This document shows positions 50,976 to 59,834 of a DNA stretch of 64,000 nucleotides, in pieces (the first letter of the stretch is position 1; every line of letters starts with the position of its first letter). Made by a program: the position numbers and the translations under genes. Location: NCBI GenBank assembly GCA_963776465.1, contig CAVZMV010000002.1, positions 248,001 to 312,000 on the forward strand, in the 5' to 3' direction. The notes beneath the pieces are model-generated. The model was not told the DNA's origin. It saw only the letters and a list, made by a program, of their open reading frames with translations, and did no database searches. Origin of the DNA: DASRHK01 sp963776465 (GTDB lineage: Bacteria > Pseudomonadota > Gammaproteobacteria > Nevskiales > Nevskiaceae).

Positions 50976-51884
50976 CTAGCCGATTGCGCGCACGTAGTGA
51001 TCGAGCAGCAGCAGGCTGAAGATCGCCATCAGGTAGACGATGGAGTAGCCGAAAGTCCGCATCGACAGCCCCTGCCTGGGCGCGAACTTCAGCTGCACTG
51101 CGTAGTAGAGGAACACGCATCCGAGCACGAGCGCGCCCGTGAGGTAGAGCAGACCGCTCATGCCGAACGCGAACGGCAGCAGGCTCACCACCAGCAGCAG
51201 GATCGTGTACAGCAGCACCTGCGTCCGGGTGAACTCGAGGCCATGCGTCACCGGCAGCATGGGGATGTCGGCGTCCGCGTACTCCCGGTGCCGCTCGATC
51301 GCCAGGGCCCAGAAATGCGGCGGGGTCCAGACGAAGACGATCAGGCTCAGCAATAGCGAGTGCGGGTCGAGCGAGCCGGTGATCGCGGTCCAGCCAAGGA
51401 CCGGCGGGAACGCGCCGGCGGCGCCGCCGATGACGATGTTCTGCGGCGTGGCGCGCTTGAGGTACAGCGTATAGACGCCGGCGTAGCCCACCAGGGTCGC
51501 CAGGGTGAGCCATGCAGTGAGCGCGTTGACCCAGCGTCCAAGGATCCAGAAGCCCAACAGCCCGAGCACTGCGGTGAAGACGACGGACTCGGTCAGCCCC
51601 AGCGCCCCGGTCACCAGCGGACGGCCGCAGGTGCGGGCCATCCGCGCGTCGATGTTGCGGTCGATGAGCTGGTTGATCGCAGCAGCCGAAGCAGCCTGCA
51701 GCCCGATGCCCAGCGTCGCGAAGAGGACCAGGTCCAGCGGTGGCAGTCCCGGCGCGGCCAGGAACATCCCGACGATGGCGGTGAATACGATGAGCATCAC
51801 CACCCGCGGCTTGCACAGCTCGTAGAACTCGTGGACGAGCGTGCGCAGATTGCGCGCCGGCAAGGTCTGGGCGTTGGCACTCAC
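50976..51884 (-). CDS. ctaB: Protoheme IX farnesyltransferase (haem O synthase)
   Basis: CtaB/CyoE adds a farnesyl group to protohaem, giving haem O. The 302-residue UbiA-type membrane protein has about nine helices, with the prenyl-diphosphate motif INQLIDRNIDARMARTCGRP and the second motif region YAGVYTLYLKRATPQNIVIGGAAGAFPPV. It lies one base after ctaA, whose product turns haem O into haem A for the oxidase encoded just upstream. Confidence 0.96.
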   Translation of the reverse strand: MSANAQTLPARNLRTLVHEFYELCKPRVVMLIVFTAIVGMFLAAPGLPPLDLVLFATLGIGLQAASAAAINQLIDRNIDARMARTCGRPLVTGALGLTESVVFTAVLGLLGFWILGRWVNALTAWLTLATLVGYAGVYTLYLKRATPQNIVIGGAAGAFPPVLGWTAITGSLDPHSLLLSLIVFVWTPPHFWALAIERHREYADADIPMLPVTHGLEFTRTQVLLYTILLLVVSLLPFAFGMSGLLYLTGALVLGCVFLYYAVQLKFAPRQGLSMRTFGYSIVYLMAIFSLLLLDHYVRAIG

Positions 51885-51885
51885 G

Positions 51886-52956
51886 TCAGTCGGCTCGCGA
51901 CGCAGTCCACAGGAAATGATTGAGGGCGACCAGCGTCAACACTAGCACCGCAGCCCCGGCATTGTGCATGTCGGCCAGCGGCAACGGCAGCTGCAGCTTC
52001 ACGATTGCAATACCCAGCCCCGCCTGCAGCAAGGTCGCGCCGGCCAGCGCGGCGGCGAAGCGTCGATGCGCCTTGGCCTGGGATTTCCACAGCGCGAGCG
52101 CCAGCAGGATCGCGGCCGTGACGACGCATAGCGCGCCCAGCCGGTGCGCGAAATGGATCGTGACGCGGGCCCGGGTATCGAGCACGCCATGCTCGTAGTT
52201 GACGCCCAGTCCGCGCCATAGCGTGAACGCCTCCTTCGCATCCATTGGCGGCCAGAGACTGCCGTGGCAGGTCGGGAAGTCCGGGCACGCCAGCGCTGCG
52301 TAATTGCTGCTGGTCCAGCCACCAAGGAAGATCTGCATTGTCAGCAAGACCAGCACTGCGGCTGCGAAGAGCGGCAGCCCTACCGATCTTCGCTGCTCGC
52401 GCGCGACGTCCTGCTGCATCGTCAGCATCGCATGGCGCTCGGAGCGGAACGGCTTCTCGGCGACGTCGATGCGCACCGGCGGCACCTGCCGCAGGGTGAG
52501 CCACATCCATGCGAGCAAGCCCAGCGTGGTCATCCCCCCGAGGAGATGCGCAGAGACCGCCAGCGGCTTGAGCTGCCAGGTCACGGTCCACATGCCCAGC
52601 AGTCCCTGGAAGATCACGAGAGCGACCAGGATCCAGGGCAATGTGCGGGGGGCGCCCTCATCACGCAATCGCCTCGCCAGCAGCGCCAGCCCGACGATGA
52701 GTGCGCCCAGGCTCGATGCCAGATAGCGATGCGCCATCTCCTTCCAGGCCTTGTGTGCCTCGACCGGTCGATGCGGGTAGCTGCGGTTGGCCTGCGCCAG
52801 GGCCGCGCCTGCTGCGGGCACCGTGAGACGGCCGTAGCAGCCGGGCCAGTCGGGGCAGCCGAGCCCGGCGTCGGACAGGCGGACGTAGGCGCCGAAGACG
52901 ACGACGAGCAGACACAGTGCGGTCGCTGCCAGCGTCAGGCGGCGTAACCAGGACAT
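51886..52956 (-). CDS. ctaA: Haem A synthase, COX15/CtaA family
   Basis: CtaA oxidises haem O to haem A. The 356-residue protein has eight predicted helices in two similar halves, with conserved histidines in YPHRPVEAHKAWKEMAHRYLAS and TIHFAHRLGALCV, the GLGCPDWPGCYGRL segment after the first helix and a second cysteine pair ALACPDFPTCHGSLWP. It lies between the SCO-like gene and ctaB on one strand. Confidence 0.95.
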   Translation of the reverse strand: MSWLRRLTLAATALCLLVVVFGAYVRLSDAGLGCPDWPGCYGRLTVPAAGAALAQANRSYPHRPVEAHKAWKEMAHRYLASSLGALIVGLALLARRLRDEGAPRTLPWILVALVIFQGLLGMWTVTWQLKPLAVSAHLLGGMTTLGLLAWMWLTLRQVPPVRIDVAEKPFRSERHAMLTMQQDVAREQRRSVGLPLFAAAVLVLLTMQIFLGGWTSSNYAALACPDFPTCHGSLWPPMDAKEAFTLWRGLGVNYEHGVLDTRARVTIHFAHRLGALCVVTAAILLALALWKSQAKAHRRFAAALAGATLLQAGLGIAIVKLQLPLPLADMHNAGAAVLVLTLVALNHFLWTASRAD

Positions 52957-52968
52957 GGTCGACGCGCC

Positions 52969-53595
52969 TTAAAGCTTCAGCAACTTCTTCAGGTCCTTCT
53001 GCATGCCCTTGAAGTCTTCCTGCATGCCATTGGGGCCCGGCGAAGGCACGTAGGTCATGACCCAGTTGCCGAACGGGTCGATCAGGTACAGCGCCTCGGT
53101 GTTGCGGATCTCGAAGAAACGACGCAGCTCGTAATGCGCTGTGCCGGCGCCGGCCAGCCATTGAAGGTCCTCGTGCTCCGCACCGATCTGGGCGCGCACC
53201 GGACCGAGGTTTTCCGCCTCGGGCGCGATGTACACACGCACCAGCTTCGCGCGCTTCTCGTTGAGCGCGGTCCAGAGCTGGTGGGCGAAGTGCTGGCGCT
53301 CCTGGCACGGCGCCTCGCAGATCGCGGGCGCGAGATACACCAGGCTCCAGTGGCCCTTGAGGTCACCTTCGGTGAGCGCCTTGCCGTCCACGTCCGTCAA
53401 GGTCAGCGCCGGCAGCGATCGCGGCGGGTCGATCAGCTCGCCGTAGTTGGTCCGCTCGGACGGCAACCAGTGTGGGAACCAGCGATAGATCACGAAGGCC
53501 GCGATGAACGGCCCGAGGAAGATCACCGCCGCGATCCAGAACTGGCGGCGCGAGCGTTTCGCTGGCGCTCCAGGAGAGGTGTCGGTCGCGTTCAT
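52969..53595 (-). CDS. SCO-like cytochrome oxidase assembly protein
   Basis: The 208-residue protein has an N-terminal membrane anchor (FWIAAVIFLGPFIAAFVIY) and a periplasmic thioredoxin-like domain with LALTDVDG-type text reading LTLTDVDGKAL, HWSLVYLAPAICEAPCQERQHFAHQLW (CX3C copper/redox motif) and LYLIDPFGNWVMTYVPSP. It is the divergent SCO form common between SURF1 and ctaA in betaproteobacteria and probably helps deliver copper to oxidase subunit II. ATG 53595 overlaps the SURF1 stop. Confidence 0.85.
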   Translation of the reverse strand: MNATDTSPGAPAKRSRRQFWIAAVIFLGPFIAAFVIYRWFPHWLPSERTNYGELIDPPRSLPALTLTDVDGKALTEGDLKGHWSLVYLAPAICEAPCQERQHFAHQLWTALNEKRAKLVRVYIAPEAENLGPVRAQIGAEHEDLQWLAGAGTAHYELRRFFEIRNTEALYLIDPFGNWVMTYVPSPGPNGMQEDFKGMQKDLKKLLKL

Positions 53596-54305
53596 TTGGC
53601 GCTCTTGAGATTCATGCGGACGAAGATGATCAGCAGGGTCGCGGCAAGCGCAAACCACTGGGCGGCGTAAGCATAGTGCCGCGACGGGGGGAACCGCGTC
53701 GTCGGATTCCACTCTCGCAAATAACCCTCCTTCTCGGCGGGATCGAGCAGCAGCACGCCGGCGGCCACCGGCTCGCCCAGGATGGCCTGCAGGTCCTCGA
53801 CGGTCGGATGGTCGACGACGGCTGGAAATCTCCCGGGCGCCCGCAGGTTCGGGTTCGCTAGCTTCAGGCCGGGCCGCGGCAGGTTCCGCCAGAGCCCGCG
53901 CAGGCTGCGTCGCGCACCGCTGACGGACACGTCGGGCACGATCGCCCGCTGCGGATCGGCGGGCACCCAGCCACGATCGACGATCACCGTTCCGCCGGCG
54001 GATAGCCGCAGCGGCGTCCACACGCGATAGCCGGGTCGACCTTGATGGCTCTGATTGTCCAGCAGCAACTGACGCTCTCCTTCGTAAGTGCCTTCCACGG
54101 TGGCGGCGACGACCGCCGCCGAGGCGGGCGCGATGCTGTCGCGGGTCAGCGCCAACGGCGCCTCTGCTCCGGCGTGCGCATAGCTGGCATCCAGGTTTTC
54201 CTTCTCGTGCGCGCGCCGCACCTGCCAGCCCCCCAGACCCAACAGCAGCGCCAGCATGGCGCCGGTGACCAGCCAGGCCCAGGCGGGAGCGGTGAATCTC
54301 TGCAT
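53592..54305 (-). CDS. SURF1 family cytochrome oxidase biogenesis protein
   Basis: The 237-residue protein has the SURF1 layout: a helix at each end (AWLVTGAMLALLLGLGGWQVRRA; YAYAAQWFALAATLLIIFV) and a periplasmic domain with GTYEGERQLLLDNQ, GRPGYRVWTPL, VIVDRGWVP and the final RHYAYAAQWFALA. SURF1 helps insert haem into subunit I. It diverges from the small plus-strand DUF2909 gene. Confidence 0.92.
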   Translation of the reverse strand: MQRFTAPAWAWLVTGAMLALLLGLGGWQVRRAHEKENLDASYAHAGAEAPLALTRDSIAPASAAVVAATVEGTYEGERQLLLDNQSHQGRPGYRVWTPLRLSAGGTVIVDRGWVPADPQRAIVPDVSVSGARRSLRGLWRNLPRPGLKLANPNLRAPGRFPAVVDHPTVEDLQAILGEPVAAGVLLLDPAEKEGYLREWNPTTRFPPSRHYAYAAQWFALAATLLIIFVRMNLKSAK

Positions 54306-54365
54306 CACCGCGGTTTCGCGCCAGTGGCGGGTATGATTCGGCCGAACCGCTCGAGCCCCGGCGAC

Positions 54366-54605
54366 ATGCTGCCCAAAGTCCTGATCATCCTGTTCCTGCT
54401 GGCCATCGTTGGCGCGCTGTTCTCGGCCGTGTTCTTCCTGGTCAAGGATCCGGCCGATCGCAACCATCGGAGAACGATGCGGGCGCTGACCTGGCGTGTG
54501 GCGCTGCAGGTGGCGCTGATCGCGTTCCTGATCCTGGCTTTCACCCGCGGCTGGATCCAGCCGCACGGCTTCAACGAAAGATCGGCCCCCGCCAGTCCGC
54601 CGTGA
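54366..54605 (+). CDS. Twin-transmembrane DUF2909 protein
   Basis: The 79-residue protein has two hydrophobic helices (VLIILFLLAIVGALFSAVFFLV; VALQVALIAFLILAFTRGW) joined by a basic loop DPADRNHRRTMRALTWR, the pattern of DUF2909/twin transmembrane proteins that accompany betaproteobacterial oxidase clusters. It is the only plus-strand gene in the cta block, divergent from SURF1 and convergent with ctaE. Function is unknown; a link to oxidase assembly is inferred from position only. Confidence 0.85.
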   Translation: MLPKVLIILFLLAIVGALFSAVFFLVKDPADRNHRRTMRALTWRVALQVALIAFLILAFTRGWIQPHGFNERSAPASPP

Positions 54606-54615
54606 CGGGTATGGG

Positions 54616-55500
54616 TCAGATCACGTAGACGAAAACGAACAAGCCGATCCAGACCACGTCGACGAAGTGCCAGTACCAGGCCACGCCCTCGAAGCCGAAG
54701 TGCGAGTCGGGCTTGAAGTGGCCGAGCATCAGACGCAGCGTGATCACGGCGAGCATGATCGTGCCCAGGGTCACGTGCATGCCGTGAAAGCCGGTGAGCA
54801 TGAAGAAGGTCGAGCCGTAGATGCCGGAGCTCAGCTTCAGGTTCAGCTCGGTGTAGGCGTGGATGTACTCGGTCGCCTGGAAGTACAGGAAGGTCGCGCC
54901 GAAGGCCACGGTGGCAAACATCCAGACGATGCAGGCTGCGCGCTTTGAATCCTTGAGCGCGTGGTGCGCAAAGGTGATCGTCACGCCCGAGGAGAGAAGC
55001 AGAATCGTGTTCAGGAACGGGATGCCCCAGGCGGGGATGGTCTCGAAGCTGCCGCCGACGTGGCCGGGGCCGTTGGTGGGCCACAGCGCCTCGAATCCCT
55101 GCCAGAGCGTGAGGTTGGTCACGAGCTTGGCGCCCTCGCCTGCCAGCCAGGGGATCGACAGGGATCGCGCGTAGAACAGCGCTCCGAAGAAGGCGCCGAA
55201 GAACATCACCTCGGAGAAGATGAACCAGGACATGCCCCAGCGATACGTGCGATCGACCTGGGTGTTGTAGGCGCCGCTCTCGCTTTCGAGCGACACGCCG
55301 CGGAACCAGCGGTAGATGATGAACAGCGCCAACGCCGAGCCGAGCCAGATCGGGATGGAACCGATGTGCTTGTCTTCCAGATAGCCCCAGACGCCGACGA
55401 TGGTGGCGACGAGCCCGACGGTGAGCGCGAACGGCCATGCGCTCGGCGGCGGCACGAAGTAGCGGTCGGTGTTGTGTTCTTCAGCGGCATGCGAGGCCAT
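54616..55500 (-). CDS. ctaE: Cytochrome c oxidase subunit III
   Basis: The 294-residue subunit III has seven helices, with YFVPPPSAWPFALTVGL, WFIFSEVMFFGAFFGALFYA (conserved Glu), NTILLLSSGVTITFAHHAL, FMLTGFHGMHVTLGTIML and the terminal GVAWYWHFVDVVWIGLFVFVYVI. It is the last gene of the ctaC-ctaD-ctaG-ctaE transcript, 18 bases after ctaG. The DUF2970 gene often found at this junction is absent. Confidence 0.97.
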   Translation of the reverse strand: MASHAAEEHNTDRYFVPPPSAWPFALTVGLVATIVGVWGYLEDKHIGSIPIWLGSALALFIIYRWFRGVSLESESGAYNTQVDRTYRWGMSWFIFSEVMFFGAFFGALFYARSLSIPWLAGEGAKLVTNLTLWQGFEALWPTNGPGHVGGSFETIPAWGIPFLNTILLLSSGVTITFAHHALKDSKRAACIVWMFATVAFGATFLYFQATEYIHAYTELNLKLSSGIYGSTFFMLTGFHGMHVTLGTIMLAVITLRLMLGHFKPDSHFGFEGVAWYWHFVDVVWIGLFVFVYVI

Positions 55501-55518
55501 TCGAATTCCCTCTGGTTT

Positions 55519-56085
55519 CTAGCTCTGCGGTTCCGCCCGGGCGGTCGCAGCCTGGACGGTCACGTCGAAAAAGGTGTACGACAAGGTGACGGTGTCGACC
55601 TCGGGCGGCAAGTCGCGCTCGAGCATGAACCGGACCGGCATCAGCTTCTCCTCGCCAGCCTCGAAGGGCTGCTGGCGAAAGCAGAAGCACTCGGTCTTCT
55701 TCAGATAGCGGGCAGCGTTCCACGGCGTCACGCTCGGGACGGCCTGACCGACGAGCGCCACCGCGTCGGGATTGCGCGCGCTGAAATTGACGGTGTAGAG
55801 CTGGCCTGGATGCACCTTGATGCTCGAGTGCTCCGGACGGAAGGCCCAGTCCCGCCCGCCGTTGACCGTGGTCATGAACTGGACCGTGACCTCGCGGGTG
55901 ACGTCGGGCGACTCCTGCACGGCGCTGGCGACCAGCAGGTCCGTGTCCTTGCCGTTCTGGTTGGTCAGCTGGCACAGGACGTTGTACAGCGGGACCAGCG
56001 CGAACCCGAAGCCGAACATGACGACAGCGACGCCGAGCAGCCGCCCGAGATGCAATCGCCGTTCGCTCTTGGTCGCTTCGCTCAT
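55519..56085 (-). CDS. ctaG: Cytochrome c oxidase assembly protein CtaG (Cox11 type)
   Basis: CtaG/Cox11 delivers copper to the CuB site of subunit I. The 188-residue protein has one N-terminal helix (LLGVAVVMFGFGFALVPLYNVLCQLT, with the functional Cys near its end) and a periplasmic beta domain with YTVNFSARNPDAVALVGQAVPSVTP and the copper motif KTECFCFRQQPFEAGE. It overlaps the small assembly gene by four bases. Confidence 0.95.
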   Translation of the reverse strand: MSEATKSERRLHLGRLLGVAVVMFGFGFALVPLYNVLCQLTNQNGKDTDLLVASAVQESPDVTREVTVQFMTTVNGGRDWAFRPEHSSIKVHPGQLYTVNFSARNPDAVALVGQAVPSVTPWNAARYLKKTECFCFRQQPFEAGEEKLMPVRFMLERDLPPEVDTVTLSYTFFDVTVQAATARAEPQS

Positions 56086-56192
56086 TTGTGACTCTGCACG
56101 TATACGAAGGCCGCCAGGATCACCGCCACGATGCCGACGTGGACCAGCGCCAGGATCAGGTTGCGGCGCTTGACGTCACGGCCCGGTTCCAT
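56082..56192 (-). CDS. Cytochrome oxidase small assembly protein
   Basis: This 36-residue frame starts MEPGRDVKRRNLILALVHVG, continues as one hydrophobic helix (IVAVILAAFVYV) and ends QSHK. The basic N-terminus followed by a helix indicates an inner-membrane protein with its N-terminus inside. Betaproteobacterial oxidase operons carry such a micro-gene between ctaD and ctaG. It lies four bases after ctaD and overlaps the ctaG start (ATGA), which supports real translation. Confidence 0.82.
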   Translation of the reverse strand: MEPGRDVKRRNLILALVHVGIVAVILAAFVYVQSHK

Positions 56193-56196
56193 CGCG

Positions 56197-57879
56197 TCAC
56201 GCCAGCTTGTGGTGATCCAGGGCGTCTTCGTCGTCGTGCACGCTGGTCACGTCGTCTGCGCCGACCGTGGGTGGATCCTCGAACGTGTGATACGGCGGCG
56301 GGCTGGCGACCGTCCACTCCAGGCCATGGGCGCCTTCCCACACGCGATCCGGCAGGTTGCGCGCCCGGCCGAACCAGCCGTAGCACGACGCCAGCATGTT
56401 GCCGATGAAGATGAACTGCGCCAGGAAGAAGCCGAACGCGCCGATCGTCGACAACTGGTTGAAGTCCACGAACATGACGTTGTAGTCGGGGACGCGCCGT
56501 TGCATGCCGGCGAGACCGGAGAAGTGCTGCGGGAAGAACGTCAGGTTGACGAACACCGCCGAGAGCCAGAAGTGCACCTTGCCCAGCTGCTCGTTGTACA
56601 TGCGGCCGGTCCACTTGGGCACCCAGTAATAGACGCCGCCGATGATCGCGAACACGGCGCCCGGCACCAGCACGTAGTGGAAATGCGCGACCACGAAGTA
56701 GGTGTCCTGGTACTGGAAGTCGGCCGGCGTGATGGCGAGCATCAGGCCGGAAAAACCGCCGATGGTGAACAGGAACACGAATGCCAGCGCGAACAGCATC
56801 GGCGTCTCGAAGGTCATGCTGCCCTTCCACATCGTCGCGACCCAGTTGAACACCTTCACGCCGGTTGGCACCGCGATCAGCATGGTCGAGAACATGAAGA
56901 ACAGCTCGCCCGCGAGCGGCATGCCCACGGTGAACATGTGATGGGCCCAGACGATGAACGACAGGAACGCGATCGACGCCACCGCGTAGACCATCGAGTC
57001 GTAGCCGAACAGCGCCTTGCGGGCGAACGTCGGGATGATGGTGGAGACGATGCCGAACGCCGGCAGGATCAGGATGTAGACCTCGGGGTGGCCGAAGAAC
57101 CAGAAGATGTGCTGGAACATCACAGGGTCGCCGCCACCGGCGGCCGTGAAGAAGCTCGTGCCGAAATACTTGTCCGTGAGCAGCATCGTCACCGCGCCGG
57201 CGAGCACGGGCATCGTCGCGATGAGCAGGTAGGCGGTGATCAGCCAGGTCCAGACGAACAACGGAAGCTTCAGCAACGTCATGCCCGGCGCGCGCATGTT
57301 GAGGATGGTCACCGCGACGTTGATGGCGCCGGTGATCGACGAGATGCCCATCAGGTGAACGGCGAAGATCAGCAGCGGCAGCGCATTGCCGGTTTGCAGA
57401 ACGAGCGGCGGATACATCGTCCAGCCGCCGGCGGGAGCGCCGCCAGGCAGGAACAGCGTCGACAGCAGCAGGGCGAAGGCGAAGGGCAGGATCCAGAAGC
57501 CCCAGTTGTTCACGCGCGGCAGCGCCAGATCGGAGCAGCCGATCATCATCGGCACCATCCAGTTGGCCAGCCCGACGAAGCCGGGCATGACGCCGCCGAA
57601 GATCATCACCAGGGCGTGCATCGTCGTCATCTGGTTGAAGAACTCAGGATCGACGTACTGCAGGCCGGGCTGGAACAGCTCCAGGCGGATCACCAGCGAC
57701 ATCAGGCCGCCGATGAAGAACATGGTGAAGGAGAAGAACAGGTACAGCGTTCCCAGATCCTTGTGATTGGTGGTCTTGATCCAGCGCATGATCCCGGCCG
57801 GCGGGCCGTGATCGTGGTGATCGTGGCCATGGCCGTGATCGTTGGCGTGGATGTCCTTCACCATATCGTGATGCGCCAT
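56197..57879 (-). CDS. ctaD: Cytochrome c oxidase subunit I
   Basis: Subunit I carries haem a and the haem a3-CuB site. The 560-residue protein has 12 or more helices, with MTTMHALVMIFGGVMPGFVGLANWMVP, QHIFWFFGHPEVYILILPAFGI (CuB His and the His-Tyr cross-link Tyr), IVWAHHMFTVGMPLAG, YFVVAHFHYVLVPGAVFAI (haem ligands) and GMQRRVPDY. A His-rich N-terminus (HANDHGHGHDHHDHG) could bind metal. It follows ctaC by 17 bases. Confidence 0.98.
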   Translation of the reverse strand: MAHHDMVKDIHANDHGHGHDHHDHGPPAGIMRWIKTTNHKDLGTLYLFFSFTMFFIGGLMSLVIRLELFQPGLQYVDPEFFNQMTTMHALVMIFGGVMPGFVGLANWMVPMMIGCSDLALPRVNNWGFWILPFAFALLLSTLFLPGGAPAGGWTMYPPLVLQTGNALPLLIFAVHLMGISSITGAINVAVTILNMRAPGMTLLKLPLFVWTWLITAYLLIATMPVLAGAVTMLLTDKYFGTSFFTAAGGGDPVMFQHIFWFFGHPEVYILILPAFGIVSTIIPTFARKALFGYDSMVYAVASIAFLSFIVWAHHMFTVGMPLAGELFFMFSTMLIAVPTGVKVFNWVATMWKGSMTFETPMLFALAFVFLFTIGGFSGLMLAITPADFQYQDTYFVVAHFHYVLVPGAVFAIIGGVYYWVPKWTGRMYNEQLGKVHFWLSAVFVNLTFFPQHFSGLAGMQRRVPDYNVMFVDFNQLSTIGAFGFFLAQFIFIGNMLASCYGWFGRARNLPDRVWEGAHGLEWTVASPPPYHTFEDPPTVGADDVTSVHDDEDALDHHKLA

Positions 57880-57896
57880 GACTGCTCCTTGATTCC

Positions 57897-59141
57897 TTAG
57901 CGCAGGCTCTTGACCTGGTCGGGCTGGGCGGCGTCGCCCTTGTTGCCCCAGCTATTGCGTTCGTAGGTCACGACGGCGGCGATGTCGGCGTCGGACAGAT
58001 GCTTGAAGGGCGTCATCAAACCCTTGCCGTTGAGCACCTGCTTGATGTGCTCGCCGATCTGGCCCTTGATGACCTTGCTGCCCACCAGCGACGGGAAATT
58101 GGGCGGCAGCCCCTGCCCGTTTGCCTGGTGGCAGGCCGTGCAGTTGGCGGCGTAAACCTTCTCGCCCTGCTTCATCAAGTCGTCATGGGACGTCTTGCCC
58201 GATGCGGCAGGCGCCGGCGGGGCAACTGCGGCGATCTCAGCGCCGGAAGCGGGCGCCGCGTCCGTGGCGGGAGGCGCCGGGACAGGACTCGCGGCCATCA
58301 TCGGCGCAGCAGACGCAACCTGCACGCCCTGATCCGTTTTTTGCTTGGCAAGCCAGGCGCTGTACTCGGTATCGGATACGGCTTTGACCACGATCGGCAT
58401 GAAGCCATGGTCGCGACCGCACAGCTCGGCGCAGACGCCGCGATAGGTTCCAGGCTGGTCAATGCGCGTCCAGATCTCGTTGACGTAGCCCGGGATCGCG
58501 TCCTTCTTGATGGCGAAGTCGGGCACCCACCAGGCGTGGATGACGTCGTTGGCGGTGATCAGGAAGCGGACCTTCTTGCCCACCGGCAGCACGAGCGGGT
58601 TGTCGACTTCGAGCAGGTAGTTGGGGATCGTCTTGGGATCGATGCCGGATCCGAGCTGGCGCGCCTGGTTGGAATCCGCCGCCAGAGTCGAGAAGAACTT
58701 GACGCCCTGGTCGAGGTACTCGTATTCCCACTTCCATTGATAGCCGGTGACCTTCACGGTCAGCTCGGCGTCGCGGGTGTTCTCCATCTTGATCAGCGTG
58801 CCGGCAGCGGGAATGGCCATGCCGACGAGGATCACGAAGGGGATGATGGTCCAGATGATCTCGACCGTGGTCGACTCGTGGAAGTTCGCGGCCTGGGCGC
58901 CAAGCGACTTCCGGTGCTTGAACACCGAGTAGAACATGACGCCGAACACCAGCAGGCCGATCACACAGCACACGTAGAAGACGCCCATGTGCAGCCCGTA
59001 GACGTCGCGGCTGATCTCGGTCACGCCGGGGGGCATGTTGTACTTGGAGCGCGCCTCCTCGGCCAGCGCGGCGAATGGCAGCAGCGATCCGAACAACCCG
59101 GCCAGACGCGATGGCCAGCCCCGGAAACCCGATGTGCGCAT
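57897..59141 (-). CDS. ctaC: Cytochrome c oxidase subunit II with C-terminal cytochrome c domain
   Basis: The 414-residue caa3-type subunit II has a signal peptide, two membrane helices, and a periplasmic CuA domain with VIHAWWVPDFAIKKDAIPG and the ligand cluster CAELCGRDHGFMPIVV. An Ala/Pro-rich linker (about 65 residues) leads to a fused cytochrome c domain with haem motif NCTACHQANGQGLPPNFP and axial Met in GLMTPFKHLSDADIAAVVTYERN. The fusion lets the oxidase receive electrons directly. It heads the ctaC-D-G-E genes, three bases after DUF2244. Confidence 0.97.
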   Translation of the reverse strand: MRTSGFRGWPSRLAGLFGSLLPFAALAEEARSKYNMPPGVTEISRDVYGLHMGVFYVCCVIGLLVFGVMFYSVFKHRKSLGAQAANFHESTTVEIIWTIIPFVILVGMAIPAAGTLIKMENTRDAELTVKVTGYQWKWEYEYLDQGVKFFSTLAADSNQARQLGSGIDPKTIPNYLLEVDNPLVLPVGKKVRFLITANDVIHAWWVPDFAIKKDAIPGYVNEIWTRIDQPGTYRGVCAELCGRDHGFMPIVVKAVSDTEYSAWLAKQKTDQGVQVASAAPMMAASPVPAPPATDAAPASGAEIAAVAPPAPAASGKTSHDDLMKQGEKVYAANCTACHQANGQGLPPNFPSLVGSKVIKGQIGEHIKQVLNGKGLMTPFKHLSDADIAAVVTYERNSWGNKGDAAQPDQVKSLR

Positions 59142-59144
59142 TAA

Positions 59145-59657
59145 CTACTCTCCCAATGACAGTTCCGCCGGCGCCGCGCGCCAGGCCGGCCGCAACAACT
59201 CGCGAATCCGGGCGGCCAGGCGGCCGCGTTCCTCATCCGTCAGGCAGCGGCCGATGGTGACGCGCTGCCCACGGTACTCCAGCGTCAGCTGCGTGGGACT
59301 GTTGCGGTATGGACCGTCGACGATCCGGACCCGCGCCCAGGCCCTGGGCATCTCGACGCTCGCCAACGCTCCCTGCCCGACCATCCCGATATCCAGGCGG
59401 AGCGACTCCTCGCTGACGCTGATGACCTCACGGTAACGGTTGCGCCGCTGCGTCACCCAGAGCGCCAGCCCCAGCGCTGCCAGCTCCAGCCCGGCAAAGG
59501 GCAGAATCGGCCAAAAACCGCGCATGGCAAACACCGTTGCGATCCCGAGCGCGACGGCTGCCATCACTCCGAGGAAACCCCACGCCCCCGCCGCGCTCAA
59601 CGAGGCATTGGGCCCGATCACCAGACGCGTGATCACGGGTTTGTGCCGAGCCTGCAT
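59145..59657 (-). CDS. DUF2244 family membrane protein
   Basis: The 170-residue protein has two close N-terminal helices (AAGAWGFLGVMAAVALGIATVFAM; ILPFAGLELAALGLALWVTQ) and a C-terminal domain typical of DUF2244: RYREVISVSEESLRLDIG, WARVRIVDGPYRNSPTQLTLEYRGQRVTIGRCLTDEERGRLAARI. Function is unknown, but it often precedes ctaC, as here. I chose ATG 59657 (MQARHKPVITR); the longer frame upstream would overlap the divergent msrB. Confidence 0.85.
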   Translation of the reverse strand: MQARHKPVITRLVIGPNASLSAAGAWGFLGVMAAVALGIATVFAMRGFWPILPFAGLELAALGLALWVTQRRNRYREVISVSEESLRLDIGMVGQGALASVEMPRAWARVRIVDGPYRNSPTQLTLEYRGQRVTIGRCLTDEERGRLAARIRELLRPAWRAAPAELSLGE

Positions 59658-59700
59658 GCCTCGATCAACCGATCCGGCGCCGCCGTCGTAGCAGCGGGCA

Positions 59701-59730
59701 ATTGTAGTGCATGCCTTCCGGGCAGCGCAA
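59701..59730 (-). promoter_or_regulatory. Putative sigma-70 promoter of the DUF2244-cta genes
   Basis: On the minus strand TTGCGC (59730-59725), an 18-base spacer and TACAAT (59706-59701) lie about 45 bases before the DUF2244 ATG. The -10 matches five of six consensus positions and the -35 four of six. Confidence 0.5.
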
Positions 59731-59834
59731 AAGAATTTTCCGCATGGCCGAACCCTGCCGGCCCTTCTGGAATCTGAACGTTCGGGCACATCCGCCGGAC
59801 GGCTGGTCCGAGGCTGCCGCGTATATTTGACGGC

